Origin: an uncultured Lachnospiraceae bacterium
Lineage (GTDB): Bacteria > Bacillota > Clostridia > Lachnospirales > Lachnospiraceae
Assembly: GCA_934438085.1 (NCBI GenBank)
Contig: CAKSBC010000011.1
Span: forward strand, 1 to 64,000
Direction: 5' to 3'
DNA length: 64,000 nucleotides
Shown here: in pieces, positions 17,581 to 26,572 of the stretch
How the letters are laid out: the number at the start of each line of letters is the position of its first letter
Numbering within the stretch: the stretch's first letter is position 1
The notes under the pieces: generated by a model
What the model was told of the DNA's origin: nothing
What the model saw: the letters and a program-made list of their open reading frames with translations, nothing else
Databases searched by the model: none
Program-made: the position numbers and the translations under genes

Positions 17581-18387
17581 TTATTTTATCATATAATAAT
17601 AACTCAGTCTATCCATCGTCCTGAAGCCAAGTTTGTCGTAAAGTGACTTTGCAGGCTTATTGGCAGATGATACCTCAAGAGTGACTTCGTCCATTCCAAG
17701 CTCCTTAAGCTTATTAAAAAGCTGTCTCAGCATGGAGGAAGCATAACCCATTCTTCTTTTTGATTCATAGGTAAGTATGCCGAAAACATATGCTCTCGGA
17801 CCATAGAGCTTGAAGAAGCATTCTCCGTAAGGTGTTGTAACCTTGCCTTCCTCATAGTCTCCCTCTTCAGTATGAACTGTTTCAATTTCTATATCAGCCT
17901 TAAAGCTGTCGTTCCCGGTAAGATTGGCATCTGAAAGCATAAGCGCCATCATAAGCTCGTCATGATCATACTCTGCACCGGTTTTCTTAAGTGCCTCAAG
18001 ATTAGAAGTTCCCTCATATACCGCGAATCTTACCGCAAAGTCAGAAAGCTCCTCGGAAAGCGATGAGAGCAAGGTCTTAAAACAGCCCTTTCTTCTGTGT
18101 TTAGGAGCTGTAAATGCAGAAAGCTCCACTACAGTTTCATTATCGTGAGTTTCTCCCATCTCATATAACGCAATAAATCCCATAAGAGCATCCGGGTCAA
18201 GCTCGTCTGCATCGACCTCCTCAGGAATTATGACCTCTTCCTCGTTATCATCATACATAAGTGCATAATAATCCGCATCATCCGGAACAGCATACTTAAC
18301 ATTGTCTGCTTCATTAACATCAAGAACAAGATCCGTAATAGAATCAAGCATGTCGTCTGTAAGATAATCTGTTTTAATAATAATCAA
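17581..18387 (-). CDS. GNAT-family N-acetyltransferase
   Basis: A 268-residue protein that looks like two GNAT folds in tandem. The first half has LSAFTAPKHRRKGCF (about residue 98), close to the acetyl-CoA P-loop R/Q-x-x-G-x-G/A. The second half has ILTYESKRRMGYASSMLRQL followed by VSSANKPAKSLYDKLGF, the classic motif A and B of an active GNAT. The acceptor is unknown. The start is TTG at 18385-18387 with AGGAGA 7 nt upstream. It follows the nucleotidyltransferase-phosphatase fusion by 30 nt and precedes vanZ, so it belongs to the glycan block and could acetylate a sugar amine. Confidence 0.85.
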   Translation of the reverse strand: MIIIKTDYLTDDMLDSITDLVLDVNEADNVKYAVPDDADYYALMYDDNEEEVIIPEEVDADELDPDALMGFIALYEMGETHDNETVVELSAFTAPKHRRKGCFKTLLSSLSEELSDFAVRFAVYEGTSNLEALKKTGAEYDHDELMMALMLSDANLTGNDSFKADIEIETVHTEEGDYEEGKVTTPYGECFFKLYGPRAYVFGILTYESKRRMGYASSMLRQLFNKLKELGMDEVTLEVSSANKPAKSLYDKLGFRTMDRLSYYYMIK

Positions 18388-18417
18388 TTCCGTATCTCCT
18401 GTTCAAAACTGCTGTCT

Positions 18418-19800
18418 TTACTGTTCGTCTGCGTTTAATATAATATTCACTGCCTCTTCCATATCAGCAGCAATAAAATCCGGATGCACATCGTATTTGC
18501 CGTCCTTTAAAGCATTTCCTGTTAAAACGCCTATAGTTTTAAGCCCAAGCTTTTGTCCGCAGAGAATATCTGCCGTGGAATCTCCTATCATCCATGAGCC
18601 TTTAAGATCAATGTTGTGCTCTGAGGCAGCCTTAAGTATCATTCCCGGTTCAGGCTTTCTGCAGCCGCATTTAAATTTAAGCTCTCTTACCTCGCCGTCA
18701 AAGCCGCGATCAGTATGATGCGGGCAAAAATAGGCTCCGTCAATATAGGCTCCGCATTCTCCCAATCTTGTATCAAGAGCCTTTTGTATTTCATCAAGGC
18801 TCTCAAAATCAGCTTCGCCTCTCGCAACGACAGGCTGATTTGTTATGACTACAGCAAGGTATTCCGAAGAATTGAGCGTTCTTACAGCCTCTGCTGCCTT
18901 AGGCAAAAGCTCTATAGCTTCCGGCGCGTTAATAAAGCCCTTTTCAACATTAAGAGTGCCGTCTCTGTCCATGAATACACATTTTTGTCTGTTTGAAAGA
19001 TTTCTTTTTTCATAAAGACCGCTTTCAACAGCTCTTGTGACCTCATCGTAGCGCTCAGGCGTACCCATATCCTTTACATACTCACTTGAGCTGTAGGCAT
19101 ATACACTTCCCTTATCTATCATTTTGTGAATGATATCCTTATCAAGATCCACCTTGCCTTCTATAGGCTCAGGAATAGAATTGAGTACCTTAGGTGATAT
19201 AGCATAAATGCCTGAATTTACCTGATTGTGATAGAAAAATGTGCGCTCCGCCTTTTTGCTGATAAAGCCTGTTACAGGTCTTGAAAGTACTGCATTTTCA
19301 TCGCTGAAGGAGGCATTAATTCCGCATTTATCTTCAGTGAAGTCATTTACATTCTCAACTTCATCGGTAACTATGATATCGGAGTCATAAGGATGTGAGT
19401 TTGGATGAACAAAGAGTGTGACAGCAGCGCCCGATTCATTATGGCAGCTCATAAATCTGTCAAAATCAACCGACAGCATCAGATCGCCCATCAGCAGAAG
19501 AAAGCTCTCATCAAGCTCCTCCTTAAGATAATACAAGGCTCCGGCAGTGCCCATAGGTCTGTCTTCATTAAAATATGATATTTTAACTCCGAAGCCGCTT
19601 CCGTCACCGAAATAATCACTGATGCATTCACTTAAGTAGCCCGTTATAAGCTTGATATCCGTAATTCCGCATCTTCTGAGATTTTCTATCTGATATTCAA
19701 GTATAGGCTTACCGAGAACGGGTATCATAGGCTTCGGTATATCCGATGCAACGCTGCGTATCCTTGTTCCGTGCCCTCCGGCCATTATAACTGCCTTCAT
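18418..19800 (-). CDS. Sugar-1-phosphate nucleotidyltransferase fused to a GmhB-type HAD phosphatase
   Basis: A 460-residue fusion of two steps of nucleotide-sugar synthesis. Residues 1-235 form a nucleotidyltransferase with the NTP loop MAGGHGTRIR, the KPMIPVLGKP core and a GTAGALYYL signature like HddC, which makes GDP-heptose. Residues 270-455 form a HAD phosphatase like GmhB: nucleophile motif DRDGT, the TNQ motif, the zinc loop CPHH...CGC, RKPEPGM, and GDSTAD. GmhB removes the 7-phosphate of heptose-1,7-bisphosphate. The two activities are consecutive in the D-glycero-D-manno-heptose route, so a heptose or similar sugar is suggested. Isomerase and kinase partners are not in this window. 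The ATG overlaps the glycosyltransferase stop by 4 nt. Confidence 0.88.
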   Translation of the reverse strand: MKAVIMAGGHGTRIRSVASDIPKPMIPVLGKPILEYQIENLRRCGITDIKLITGYLSECISDYFGDGSGFGVKISYFNEDRPMGTAGALYYLKEELDESFLLLMGDLMLSVDFDRFMSCHNESGAAVTLFVHPNSHPYDSDIIVTDEVENVNDFTEDKCGINASFSDENAVLSRPVTGFISKKAERTFFYHNQVNSGIYAISPKVLNSIPEPIEGKVDLDKDIIHKMIDKGSVYAYSSSEYVKDMGTPERYDEVTRAVESGLYEKRNLSNRQKCVFMDRDGTLNVEKGFINAPEAIELLPKAAEAVRTLNSSEYLAVVITNQPVVARGEADFESLDEIQKALDTRLGECGAYIDGAYFCPHHTDRGFDGEVRELKFKCGCRKPEPGMILKAASEHNIDLKGSWMIGDSTADILCGQKLGLKTIGVLTGNALKDGKYDVHPDFIAADMEEAVNIILNADEQ

Positions 19801-20795
19801 CCGTTCCTCCTTAGTTTGATGATTTTCTTTGCGTAGCTTTTATTCATAGCTAAAAACAACATTGCTCTGTCCGGGATCTTCCTGTAGGCCTTTCCCAGTC
19901 TGAAGCCGATGTACTTAAAGCCAGATGAAATAATAAGCTCAGGAAGCTCCATTGCCGCATGATTTTTTATAAGCCATGCTGCTGTATTTTTGACGAGTTT
20001 TATTCCTTCTCCCTCTGATGCTATGCCGTTAAACACCTCCGGATTCATCGCCTGACTCATGCCAAGGTCAAAGTTTCTGTGAAGCTGCTGCATAGCTGTG
20101 TAGGAATGTGAATGCATAACTCTTGCGGCTGATACATAGCGGCTGAAATAGCCGTTTTTCAGTGCCTTTGCGGCATATATCATGTCTTCATTAAATATCG
20201 CTGTATCGGTAAAGCCGCCAAGCTCGTCATATATCCTCTTTTTGTAGGCGCAGCAGACATTTGAAGCAAAAAATGTCTTTATGCCAAACCTGTCAATGTC
20301 ATCTATTGTTTTAACACTGTCCTTTGCAGGATAATTAAACTCTCTTGTATATCGTTCTATAGCTCCTGCTCCCTCTCTCGGAAGCTGTCTGCCGTAGGCA
20401 ATCGCTGTTTTTTCGTCAGTCTCAAGTGCGCCTACAAGCTTAGTTGTAAGGTATTTATCATCCGGCACTGCGTCATCTGTCATGCATATGAAGGCATCTG
20501 CCTCTGATAATGCCGCAGCCGCCTTTCTTGTGCCTGCATGGTCAAATTCGCTCTGTGAGATACACTTATAAATATATGAGCTGCTGTCTTCAAACACCTG
20601 CTTTATAAGCTCAAGTGTTTTATCGGGATTACACGCAGCTTCATCCGGAACCGTGTTGATAATTATAAGCTTCCTGAACGGGCGTTCCTGAACTTTAAGC
20701 ATCTGCAAAAGCCGGAGGAAGCTCTCCCCCGGTTTATATACAGGAATTATTATGTCAAATGTATTTATACTGTCCTTCAATGTCCGCTCATCCAA
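19797..20795 (-). CDS. GT2 glycosyltransferase (rhamnosyltransferase-like)
   Basis: A 332-residue GT-A-fold family 2 enzyme transferring a sugar from a nucleotide donor to a lipid-linked glycan at the inner membrane face. The donor site starts at FDIIIPVYKPGESF, the metal-binding acidic motif is MTDDAVP (about 100), and the FNEDMIYAAKALKNGY segment supplies the catalytic base region. The architecture resembles RfbN-type rhamnosyltransferases, but the donor cannot be assigned. A flippase gene lies just upstream (19 nt) and the heptose-type fusion downstream (4-nt overlap). Confidence 0.87.
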   Translation of the reverse strand: MDERTLKDSINTFDIIIPVYKPGESFLRLLQMLKVQERPFRKLIIINTVPDEAACNPDKTLELIKQVFEDSSSYIYKCISQSEFDHAGTRKAAAALSEADAFICMTDDAVPDDKYLTTKLVGALETDEKTAIAYGRQLPREGAGAIERYTREFNYPAKDSVKTIDDIDRFGIKTFFASNVCCAYKKRIYDELGGFTDTAIFNEDMIYAAKALKNGYFSRYVSAARVMHSHSYTAMQQLHRNFDLGMSQAMNPEVFNGIASEGEGIKLVKNTAAWLIKNHAAMELPELIISSGFKYIGFRLGKAYRKIPDRAMLFLAMNKSYAKKIIKLRRNG

Positions 20796-20813
20796 TTTCC
20801 GAATCCGTCTGCA

Positions 20814-22142
20814 TCAGTCGGCTTCTTCTTCGCCTCTTGCTATATTTATATTCTTTTTAACAGTGCTTGCAAAGACTATCGCAAGAAGCAGCATGTAAGC
20901 CGCATAAGCAGCAGCCGCTCCCGTCATTCCGTAAGAGGTGACTGCACGTCTTGAAAGTATCGCCGTGCCTATCGCCATAATAAGATAATTCATAAATATC
21001 ATTTCCTGCTTTCTCATAATAATAAGCAGATAATAATACAGATTTGTGACTGCATAGAAACAGCCTCCCAGGATTATCATAATAAACTCATAATGTCTGC
21101 TTGTAAGAAGTCCGGTATACTGCGCTCCAAGCAGTGTTTCAAGGATATGAAGCACCGGCTTTCCTATGATATAGGTAAGCGCCACACCTATTACAGACAT
21201 TATCAGAATATACATAAACAGTATTCTTCCTGCCTTCTGAAAGCTGTCATAGGATTTTTCATCCCACACTCTCGCAAGTCTCGTCATATATGGCTTAATG
21301 ATGAAATTCGCAGCAAGATAAATTACTGATGTAGGCATAAACAAAATGTTGAAAATGCCGTTGTCCGCATCTGTCATGTAAAAATCCACCGCATACTTTG
21401 CCGAAGAGAATATGAAAAAATCTACAAATACAGATAAGAATATGAGCAGTGTGCTCTTAACGAGTGCAGGCACCCTTGTTTCCTTGTCATTATGCCCATC
21501 ATCTGAAGAACCGGCGTCGGTACCGTGCCTGAAGCATTCTCCCGGCTGCATAAGCTTGTTCACAAGATATGATCTGAAAAAGCTTATGCATATCATCTGC
21601 ATTCCTACAGCAAGGGCGGATGAAACTATAAGATCCTTCGTGATAACTATTGCAGCACAAAGCACAGCTGCAGAAAGCAGTGTTCTAAATGTCAGCTCCA
21701 TGCCTCCTATATATAGCTTATCTATGCGCTGACATTCACTTTCATAAAGATCGGCTATCGCATCGCATATCTTATAAAGCACAAGCAGGAAAATGACTGA
21801 GCATTTTCTGAAGCCGTAATGCCCGGTAAAGGTCATCACAGCAAGATATACTAATGCAGCAATTGCCGCGATCCCAGAAGTGATAAGTCTCAGCTTTCTG
21901 TAATCCTCATAAGAATACTCATGTTTTGTGTCAGTTATGTGATATGGTCTGATACCGAAATACGCTATTATAAACATCTGCTGACCCACGGTCGAAAAAC
22001 CGAAGCTGAAAACGCCTCCGTCGTCCGGTCCTGCAAAATGCATGGCGAAAAATGCAAGTACCATAGAAGAAAGCGCATATACAGCGCTTCCTACGGTGTT
22101 CCATATATAATCCTTTTTTAAGCTTGTCTTATTCTTATCCAT
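20814..22142 (-). CDS. Polysaccharide flippase (MATE/MOP superfamily)
   Basis: A 442-residue membrane protein with about 12 transmembrane helices, of the MOP superfamily that flips undecaprenyl-linked glycans. The N-terminus has an amphipathic Lys-rich lead (MDKNKTSLKKDYIWNT) followed by the first helix. Two further soluble Lys/Asp/Glu-rich loops break the pattern, one around residue 205-220. It lies between two GT2 glycosyltransferases. A second flippase is encoded 2.8 kb upstream, so the cluster may build two glycans or one may be specialised. Confidence 0.85.
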   Translation of the reverse strand: MDKNKTSLKKDYIWNTVGSAVYALSSMVLAFFAMHFAGPDDGGVFSFGFSTVGQQMFIIAYFGIRPYHITDTKHEYSYEDYRKLRLITSGIAAIAALVYLAVMTFTGHYGFRKCSVIFLLVLYKICDAIADLYESECQRIDKLYIGGMELTFRTLLSAAVLCAAIVITKDLIVSSALAVGMQMICISFFRSYLVNKLMQPGECFRHGTDAGSSDDGHNDKETRVPALVKSTLLIFLSVFVDFFIFSSAKYAVDFYMTDADNGIFNILFMPTSVIYLAANFIIKPYMTRLARVWDEKSYDSFQKAGRILFMYILIMSVIGVALTYIIGKPVLHILETLLGAQYTGLLTSRHYEFIMIILGGCFYAVTNLYYYLLIIMRKQEMIFMNYLIMAIGTAILSRRAVTSYGMTGAAAAYAAYMLLLAIVFASTVKKNINIARGEEEAD

Positions 22143-22170
22143 AATTATTAATAATCTTATTTGTAATTGA

Positions 22171-22869
22171 TCAGATGCTCATTATTGCACTAAGCATCCT
22201 CTTCATGTATTTTGCAGCATTGACAGGATTGAGATATGAGGTTCCTGCTTCCCTTTCGGCAACCTTGACAGGAACTTCTGCAACTCTTGCACCGTGCTTT
22301 ATAAGCGCCGCAATAGTATCAGGCTCCGGTGAAAGGTAGCTAAGCTTTGCAAACATCTTTATAATGCGTCTGTCATACATCCTGAGTCCGCAGGTCGGGT
22401 CTGTAACAACAGCGCCGGTCTTAAATCTGATTGCTGCCCTGATAAGCTTTGAACCGATATTTCTCATACCGCCCATCTTGTTTTCAAGGCCAATAAATCT
22501 CGACCCCATAACTATGTCATAGCCTTCTTCGGCCTTCTTACACATGGCATCTATATATTCCGGTCTGTGCTGACCGTCACCGTCAAACTGAACAGCATAT
22601 TTATAGCCCTTTTCCCATGCGTAGATCATACCGTTATGAAAGCATCCGGTAAGCCCGAGATTTATCGGGAGATTCAGTGCATTGTAGCCGCGTCTTCTGC
22701 ATATCACATCCGTACCGTCGGTAGAACCGTCGGTCACTACAACGTAATCAAGCTCCGGATATTTCTCAGTAAGCTCGTCCACAACTCTTTCAATACTGTC
22801 TGCCTCGTTATATGCAGGTATTACCAGCAGTACATCGCTTTTTTTATTAGTGACTGTATTTTCTGACAT
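22171..22869 (-). CDS. DPM1/DolP-like GT2 glycosyltransferase
   Basis: A 232-residue GT2 enzyme of the polyprenyl-phosphate sugar synthase type. It shows VIPAYNEADSI, the donor motif VVTDGSTDGT, FDGDGQHRP (the DxD metal site) and the long GSRFIGLENK segment. There are no C-terminal membrane helices, unlike GtrB. It could make a lipid-linked sugar donor for GtrA/YfhO, but that is inference. Only a weak ribosome site precedes it, with the ATP-grasp stop 8 nt upstream. Confidence 0.88.
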   Translation of the reverse strand: MSENTVTNKKSDVLLVIPAYNEADSIERVVDELTEKYPELDYVVVTDGSTDGTDVICRRRGYNALNLPINLGLTGCFHNGMIYAWEKGYKYAVQFDGDGQHRPEYIDAMCKKAEEGYDIVMGSRFIGLENKMGGMRNIGSKLIRAAIRFKTGAVVTDPTCGLRMYDRRIIKMFAKLSYLSPEPDTIAALIKHGARVAEVPVKVAEREAGTSYLNPVNAAKYMKRMLSAIMSI

Positions 22870-22876
22870 ATTATGA

Positions 22877-23905
22877 TCACATTTTCCTTATAGCAATATC
22901 TTTATATCCGTGAACTCCGGGCTGCTCTTCCATGCAGCGGACAGCCTCTTCATGCCTTCCCTGCATCATAAGAATGTATGCTCTCGGCACATCTGCTCCG
23001 GCAAGATAAGAAAACGGGTAACCGCCTCCGAACCTCGCGTTTATGTCAATGACATAAGGAGCCATATTATCAGTGCTCATAATGACGTCAACATCAATAA
23101 GTCCCACTGTAGGAAATGCCGCGGATATCTGCATTCCGAGCTCCGTAAGCACCTTATATTCCTTGTCATCCTTTCCGAGAATGACAGCTTCATCAGTCTC
23201 TCCCGAACGCATGGCAAGCTTTTTTCTGACGATGGTCTTTATATAGTTTCCGTCAAGATCGGAGATCACATCAAGTCCGTATTCATTGCCCTCTCTGAGC
23301 TCCTGAATAAGTACGCATTCCTTCTTCGCTGCCTCGGATTCAAATTTGAGATAGCTTTCCTTTATCTCACGCATACACATTCCGTAGGCTGCTTTAAGCT
23401 CCTTCTTGTCGTAGGCCTTTATAATGCCTATAGAACCCATGCCGAAGCGCGGCTTTATTATCACAGGCCAGCTCATAGTCATGGCGTCTATCTTAAGAAG
23501 AGCACTGTCGATATTAACATCTGTCTCAGGGCATCTTATACGATTTCTCCACAGTCTTAAGAACATATTGTATTTATCATTGCAGTCCGCCAGAGTTTCT
23601 GCATCCGAAACTATAACCTTCGTTCCCACTGCTTCAAATTCCTTTTTATGTGCCGCCAGTACCGGCAGATCCACATCAAAAAAAGAAACGACCATATCTA
23701 TCTTATGCTCTCGGCATTTTTCTATCAGAAAAGGGATATAGTCGTCATCATAAATGACCGGTGTTAAAAAGTATCCGTCAGCAGCCGGAAGTGCCGGGCT
23801 CATCTGTGAGTTAGATGCAAAAACAAGGCCCTCACCCTGAAGAGCCTTTTTGAAATACTCGACCATATAGGTCCTTCTGCCTGCGCTAGTCAAAAGAATA
23901 TTCAT
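22877..23905 (-). CDS. ATP-grasp ligase, carbamoyl-phosphate-synthase-like
   Basis: An ATP-grasp enzyme that would join a carboxylate to an amine or thiol through an acyl phosphate. The N-terminal Rossmann part has LLTSAGRRTYMVEYF. The nucleotide grip includes PVIIKPRFGMGSIGI, the base-binding segment around VLIQELREG, and the metal ligands in DVDVIMS and VIDINARFGGGYPF. ATP-grasp enzymes in surface-glycan clusters often add amino acids or make amide linkages on sugars. The start chosen is ATG 23903-23905 (MNILLTSAG); the longer frame would overlap the PLP gene and begin with non-conserved sequence. GAGGT lies about 14 nt upstream. Confidence 0.85.
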   Translation of the reverse strand: MNILLTSAGRRTYMVEYFKKALQGEGLVFASNSQMSPALPAADGYFLTPVIYDDDYIPFLIEKCREHKIDMVVSFFDVDLPVLAAHKKEFEAVGTKVIVSDAETLADCNDKYNMFLRLWRNRIRCPETDVNIDSALLKIDAMTMSWPVIIKPRFGMGSIGIIKAYDKKELKAAYGMCMREIKESYLKFESEAAKKECVLIQELREGNEYGLDVISDLDGNYIKTIVRKKLAMRSGETDEAVILGKDDKEYKVLTELGMQISAAFPTVGLIDVDVIMSTDNMAPYVIDINARFGGGYPFSYLAGADVPRAYILMMQGRHEEAVRCMEEQPGVHGYKDIAIRKM

Positions 23906-23952
23906 ACGCAATATATTAACATACCTCAAATAGAACGCAAAGACGTATTTAT

Positions 23953-24915
23953 TTATTTCGGCTGACTTTCTGCCATATCCCAAAATAAAGGATAGCCTCC
24001 GGTGTGAATAAACAGACAATTTCCGCCGTAATTATTCTTCTCTATCTCTTTTTCCATACCGTAAAATGCCTTTCCGGTATAGGTCGGATCAAGCGGCAGT
24101 GCATATTCAAAGAGCATGCGTTCTATGCATTCCATTATACTATCATCATAATGGCCGTAGCCACCGCAAAGATAGCTGTCAGATATGTCAAAGCCATCCG
24201 TCTCCGGCGACATTACCGCAGGATTGAAGCTATAGAGATTATCAAGAATAACTTCCTTTTCTCTCTGTGCAGTTCTTGCCACAGATATTCCGTGTATAGC
24301 CGGACACATTTGCGGGGAATATCCGTTTACGGTTATTTCCGTTCTTTCTCCTGCCGTTAATCCGCTTATAGTAGCTCCGGTGCCTGCTGCAAGAAAGATA
24401 TGATTGAATAAAACAGCATTTTCTCTCGCCCAGCGCATTATTTCCCCGTACTCCTTGAAGGAAGCCATCATAAGCGCAGTGCGGTTTCCCTGACCGAGAC
24501 TGTTGCCGTATATATAATAAGGTCTTCTGCCTGCATCCTTTTCAAGAGCTATAGCTTCTTCCACAGTCTTTCTGACATTTTGTCCGCTGCAGTACATAAC
24601 TTTTGCTCCGGAAGAGATCACAAATCGCTCATTCAAAGGACTTTTTGCTTCCTCATCAGCATCCTTCTTGATAATGACAGTGCATGGAATGCCCTGCTGC
24701 ATTGCCATATGCGCCACCGCTCTGTTCATATTAGAGCCGGGTGAGCCATAGGATATCACAGAATCAAAGCCTCTTTTTTTCATATCCGCAATGAGCTCTG
24801 CGGCGATCCTGACCTTATTTCCTCCGAACGAAAAAGGTATTTTATCATCTCTTTTTATATATATTCCGGCATTTTCATACTGCTTAAGAAAATATATAGG
24901 GCTTTCAAATTTCAT
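23953..24915 (-). CDS. PLP-dependent D-cysteine desulfhydrase / ACC deaminase-like enzyme
   Basis: A 320-residue fold-type II PLP enzyme. It has the Schiff-base Lys in FGGNKVR (about residue 34), substrate loop SYGSPGSNMNRAVAH and the phosphate loop AAGTGATISGL. This pattern matches the D-cysteine desulfhydrase / 1-aminocyclopropane-1-carboxylate deaminase family. Family members act on D-cysteine, ACC, D-serine or related substrates; the substrate here is unknown. Its position between a flippase and an ATP-grasp ligase suggests it makes or destroys an amino acid used by the ligase. It ends 47 nt before the ATP-grasp start. Confidence 0.85.
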   Translation of the reverse strand: MKFESPIYFLKQYENAGIYIKRDDKIPFSFGGNKVRIAAELIADMKKRGFDSVISYGSPGSNMNRAVAHMAMQQGIPCTVIIKKDADEEAKSPLNERFVISSGAKVMYCSGQNVRKTVEEAIALEKDAGRRPYYIYGNSLGQGNRTALMMASFKEYGEIMRWARENAVLFNHIFLAAGTGATISGLTAGERTEITVNGYSPQMCPAIHGISVARTAQREKEVILDNLYSFNPAVMSPETDGFDISDSYLCGGYGHYDDSIMECIERMLFEYALPLDPTYTGKAFYGMEKEIEKNNYGGNCLFIHTGGYPLFWDMAESQPK

Positions 24916-24916
24916 A

Positions 24917-26413
24917 TCACAGCTTCTTTCCGACTACAAGCTTTACAGTTTCTACAAGATATCTGAGACTTTCCATCCTGAATAAAAGTGCGGCGGCTAA
25001 ATATATAAGGCCTCCTACGGCTATCTGAACCACCATAAGCACAAGGCAGCTTCCTGCAGATATCGTTCCTGATATAAATGCAGTGCTTCCTCCGAACATA
25101 ATTATCTCAATAACATAAACAGCAATTCCCATAAAAGCTGAAAGTATGAATTCAGGAAGGATATCCTTCCACTGCTCAAACGGACCGTAGCCAACTATTT
25201 TTTTATTCGGCCACCCGTTTATAAATGTACACACATAGTCGAACAGCGCCTTCATGAAGAGCATACCGCCTATGCCGAGTCTGATACTGAATATGAGGAC
25301 AGCAACACCTATGATCTTTTTAATGATCTCAAGCTTTAAATAAATATCACTTCTTCCGTTGGCATTGATGGCTTGAAGATTCGCGATGTGAATGTGCCAA
25401 ACACTGTAGGAAAGACAGCAAAGACGAAGCAGCGGAACTGCCGGCATCCACTCAGGGCCTAACAGCAGCATGACCATAGAATCCGCTACCGCCATAACTC
25501 CTATAAGTGCCGGGAACATTACAAAGCCGGAAAGCTTTATCGTTCTTCTCAACATGCTCTTTGCCTTTTGCTTTTCATCCTGAGTCTTTGAAAATGCAGG
25601 AAGCATGACGGCCTGCACAGTCGATGCCATAGAATTAACTATGACCTGCGGAAACTGGTTTCCTCTGTTATAAAAGCCGACCATTGCCGCATCATAGAGT
25701 CTTGAAATAAAAGGAGTATAGATATTGGAGTATGCCGTATCGATAAGTCCCGAAACAAGCACCTTCCAGCCGTAAGAAAACAGTCTCTTAAGTCGTTCCG
25801 CAGAAACCGCAAATTTCGGACGCCACTTAAGACTGATATAAAGAAAGGCCATAAGACAGATATTCTTTATCAGCTGCTGCAATACGAGCGCCCAGGTACC
25901 TGCACCCTTAAATGCAGCAATAACACCGGCAATTCCCGAAAAAATATCTGCAAGTATCGTAGCAATGCACTGAAGCCTGAAATTCATGTTCCTTGCAACT
26001 ATAGCTATCTCAACAGATACCACAGAACCTGAAAACAGCATAAGTGCAAGCACTCTCAGCATAGGTGTGATATCAGAGTCACTGAAGAAATCCGCTATAA
26101 ACGGCGCTGACACAAATATAAATGCATAAAGTGCCGCCGATATGATAAGGCCTGTCCAGAAAACCGAGCTTAAATCCAGATCATTAACCTCTTTTTTCTG
26201 AATAAGTGCTGTCTGGAAGCCATTCTGAATAATGACATTGGCAACCGAAATAAAAATAAGCATGGTCGCCATAGTGCCGTATTTCTCAGGTCCGAGCAGT
26301 CTTGCCAGAACAACAGAAATAAGGAAGGTGACCAGCTGATCGCCTCCGTTCTCCATGGCCTTCCAGAAAAAGCCCGATATTACATTTTTTTTGATGCCGC
26401 TGTTCTGCTCCAA
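24917..26413 (-). CDS. Lipopolysaccharide/teichoic-type flippase (WzxC-like)
   Basis: A 498-residue MOP-superfamily flippase with about 14 transmembrane helices. The opening GFFWKAMENGGDQLVTFLISVVLARLL-type segment is characteristic of the WzxC/TuaB branch, which exports polymers such as teichuronic or colanic acid (shown here only in part). It starts at TTG (26411-26413) with AGAGGAC about 8 nt upstream and is the first gene after a promoter (TTGAGT, 17 nt, TATAAT). It therefore probably heads the glycan operon that runs down to at least 17.6 kb. Confidence 0.87.
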   Translation of the reverse strand: MEQNSGIKKNVISGFFWKAMENGGDQLVTFLISVVLARLLGPEKYGTMATMLIFISVANVIIQNGFQTALIQKKEVNDLDLSSVFWTGLIISAALYAFIFVSAPFIADFFSDSDITPMLRVLALMLFSGSVVSVEIAIVARNMNFRLQCIATILADIFSGIAGVIAAFKGAGTWALVLQQLIKNICLMAFLYISLKWRPKFAVSAERLKRLFSYGWKVLVSGLIDTAYSNIYTPFISRLYDAAMVGFYNRGNQFPQVIVNSMASTVQAVMLPAFSKTQDEKQKAKSMLRRTIKLSGFVMFPALIGVMAVADSMVMLLLGPEWMPAVPLLRLCCLSYSVWHIHIANLQAINANGRSDIYLKLEIIKKIIGVAVLIFSIRLGIGGMLFMKALFDYVCTFINGWPNKKIVGYGPFEQWKDILPEFILSAFMGIAVYVIEIIMFGGSTAFISGTISAGSCLVLMVVQIAVGGLIYLAAALLFRMESLRYLVETVKLVVGKKL

Positions 26414-26459
26414 TTTATGAGTCCTCTTTTCAATGCCCGATCATAAGCCCTCAGGCATC

Positions 26460-26488
26460 ATTATATATAAATATTTCTCATTACTCAA
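26460..26488 (-). promoter_or_regulatory. Promoter of the surface-glycan operon
   Basis: Minus-strand -35 TTGAGT (26483-26488), 17-nt spacer, perfect -10 TATAAT (26460-26465). Transcription would begin about 40 nt before the flippase start codon. It overlaps slightly with the L,D-transpeptidase terminator region. Confidence 0.65.
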
Positions 26489-26490
26489 AG

Positions 26491-26558
26491 AAAATGTCGG
26501 CGCTGCCTTTTACTGCATGCCGGCATTTTCCGGATAGTGCCGAAAAGCCTTCGGCACT
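26491..26558 (-). terminator. Twin terminator hairpins after the L,D-transpeptidase
   Basis: Two stems: AGTGCCGAA/TTCGGCACT (26536-26544 with 26550-26558) and an 11-bp stem with one mismatch (26491-26501 with 26519-26529). The second is followed on the minus strand by CTTTGAG, so the U tract is poor. They separate the L,D-transpeptidase from the glycan operon promoter. Confidence 0.6.
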
Positions 26559-26572
26559 TTATATTTAACTGA

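Noticed and set aside
22910..23560. A 216-codon plus-strand frame opposite the ATP-grasp gene
   Set aside because: No homology-like features; the minus frame carries ATP-grasp motifs.
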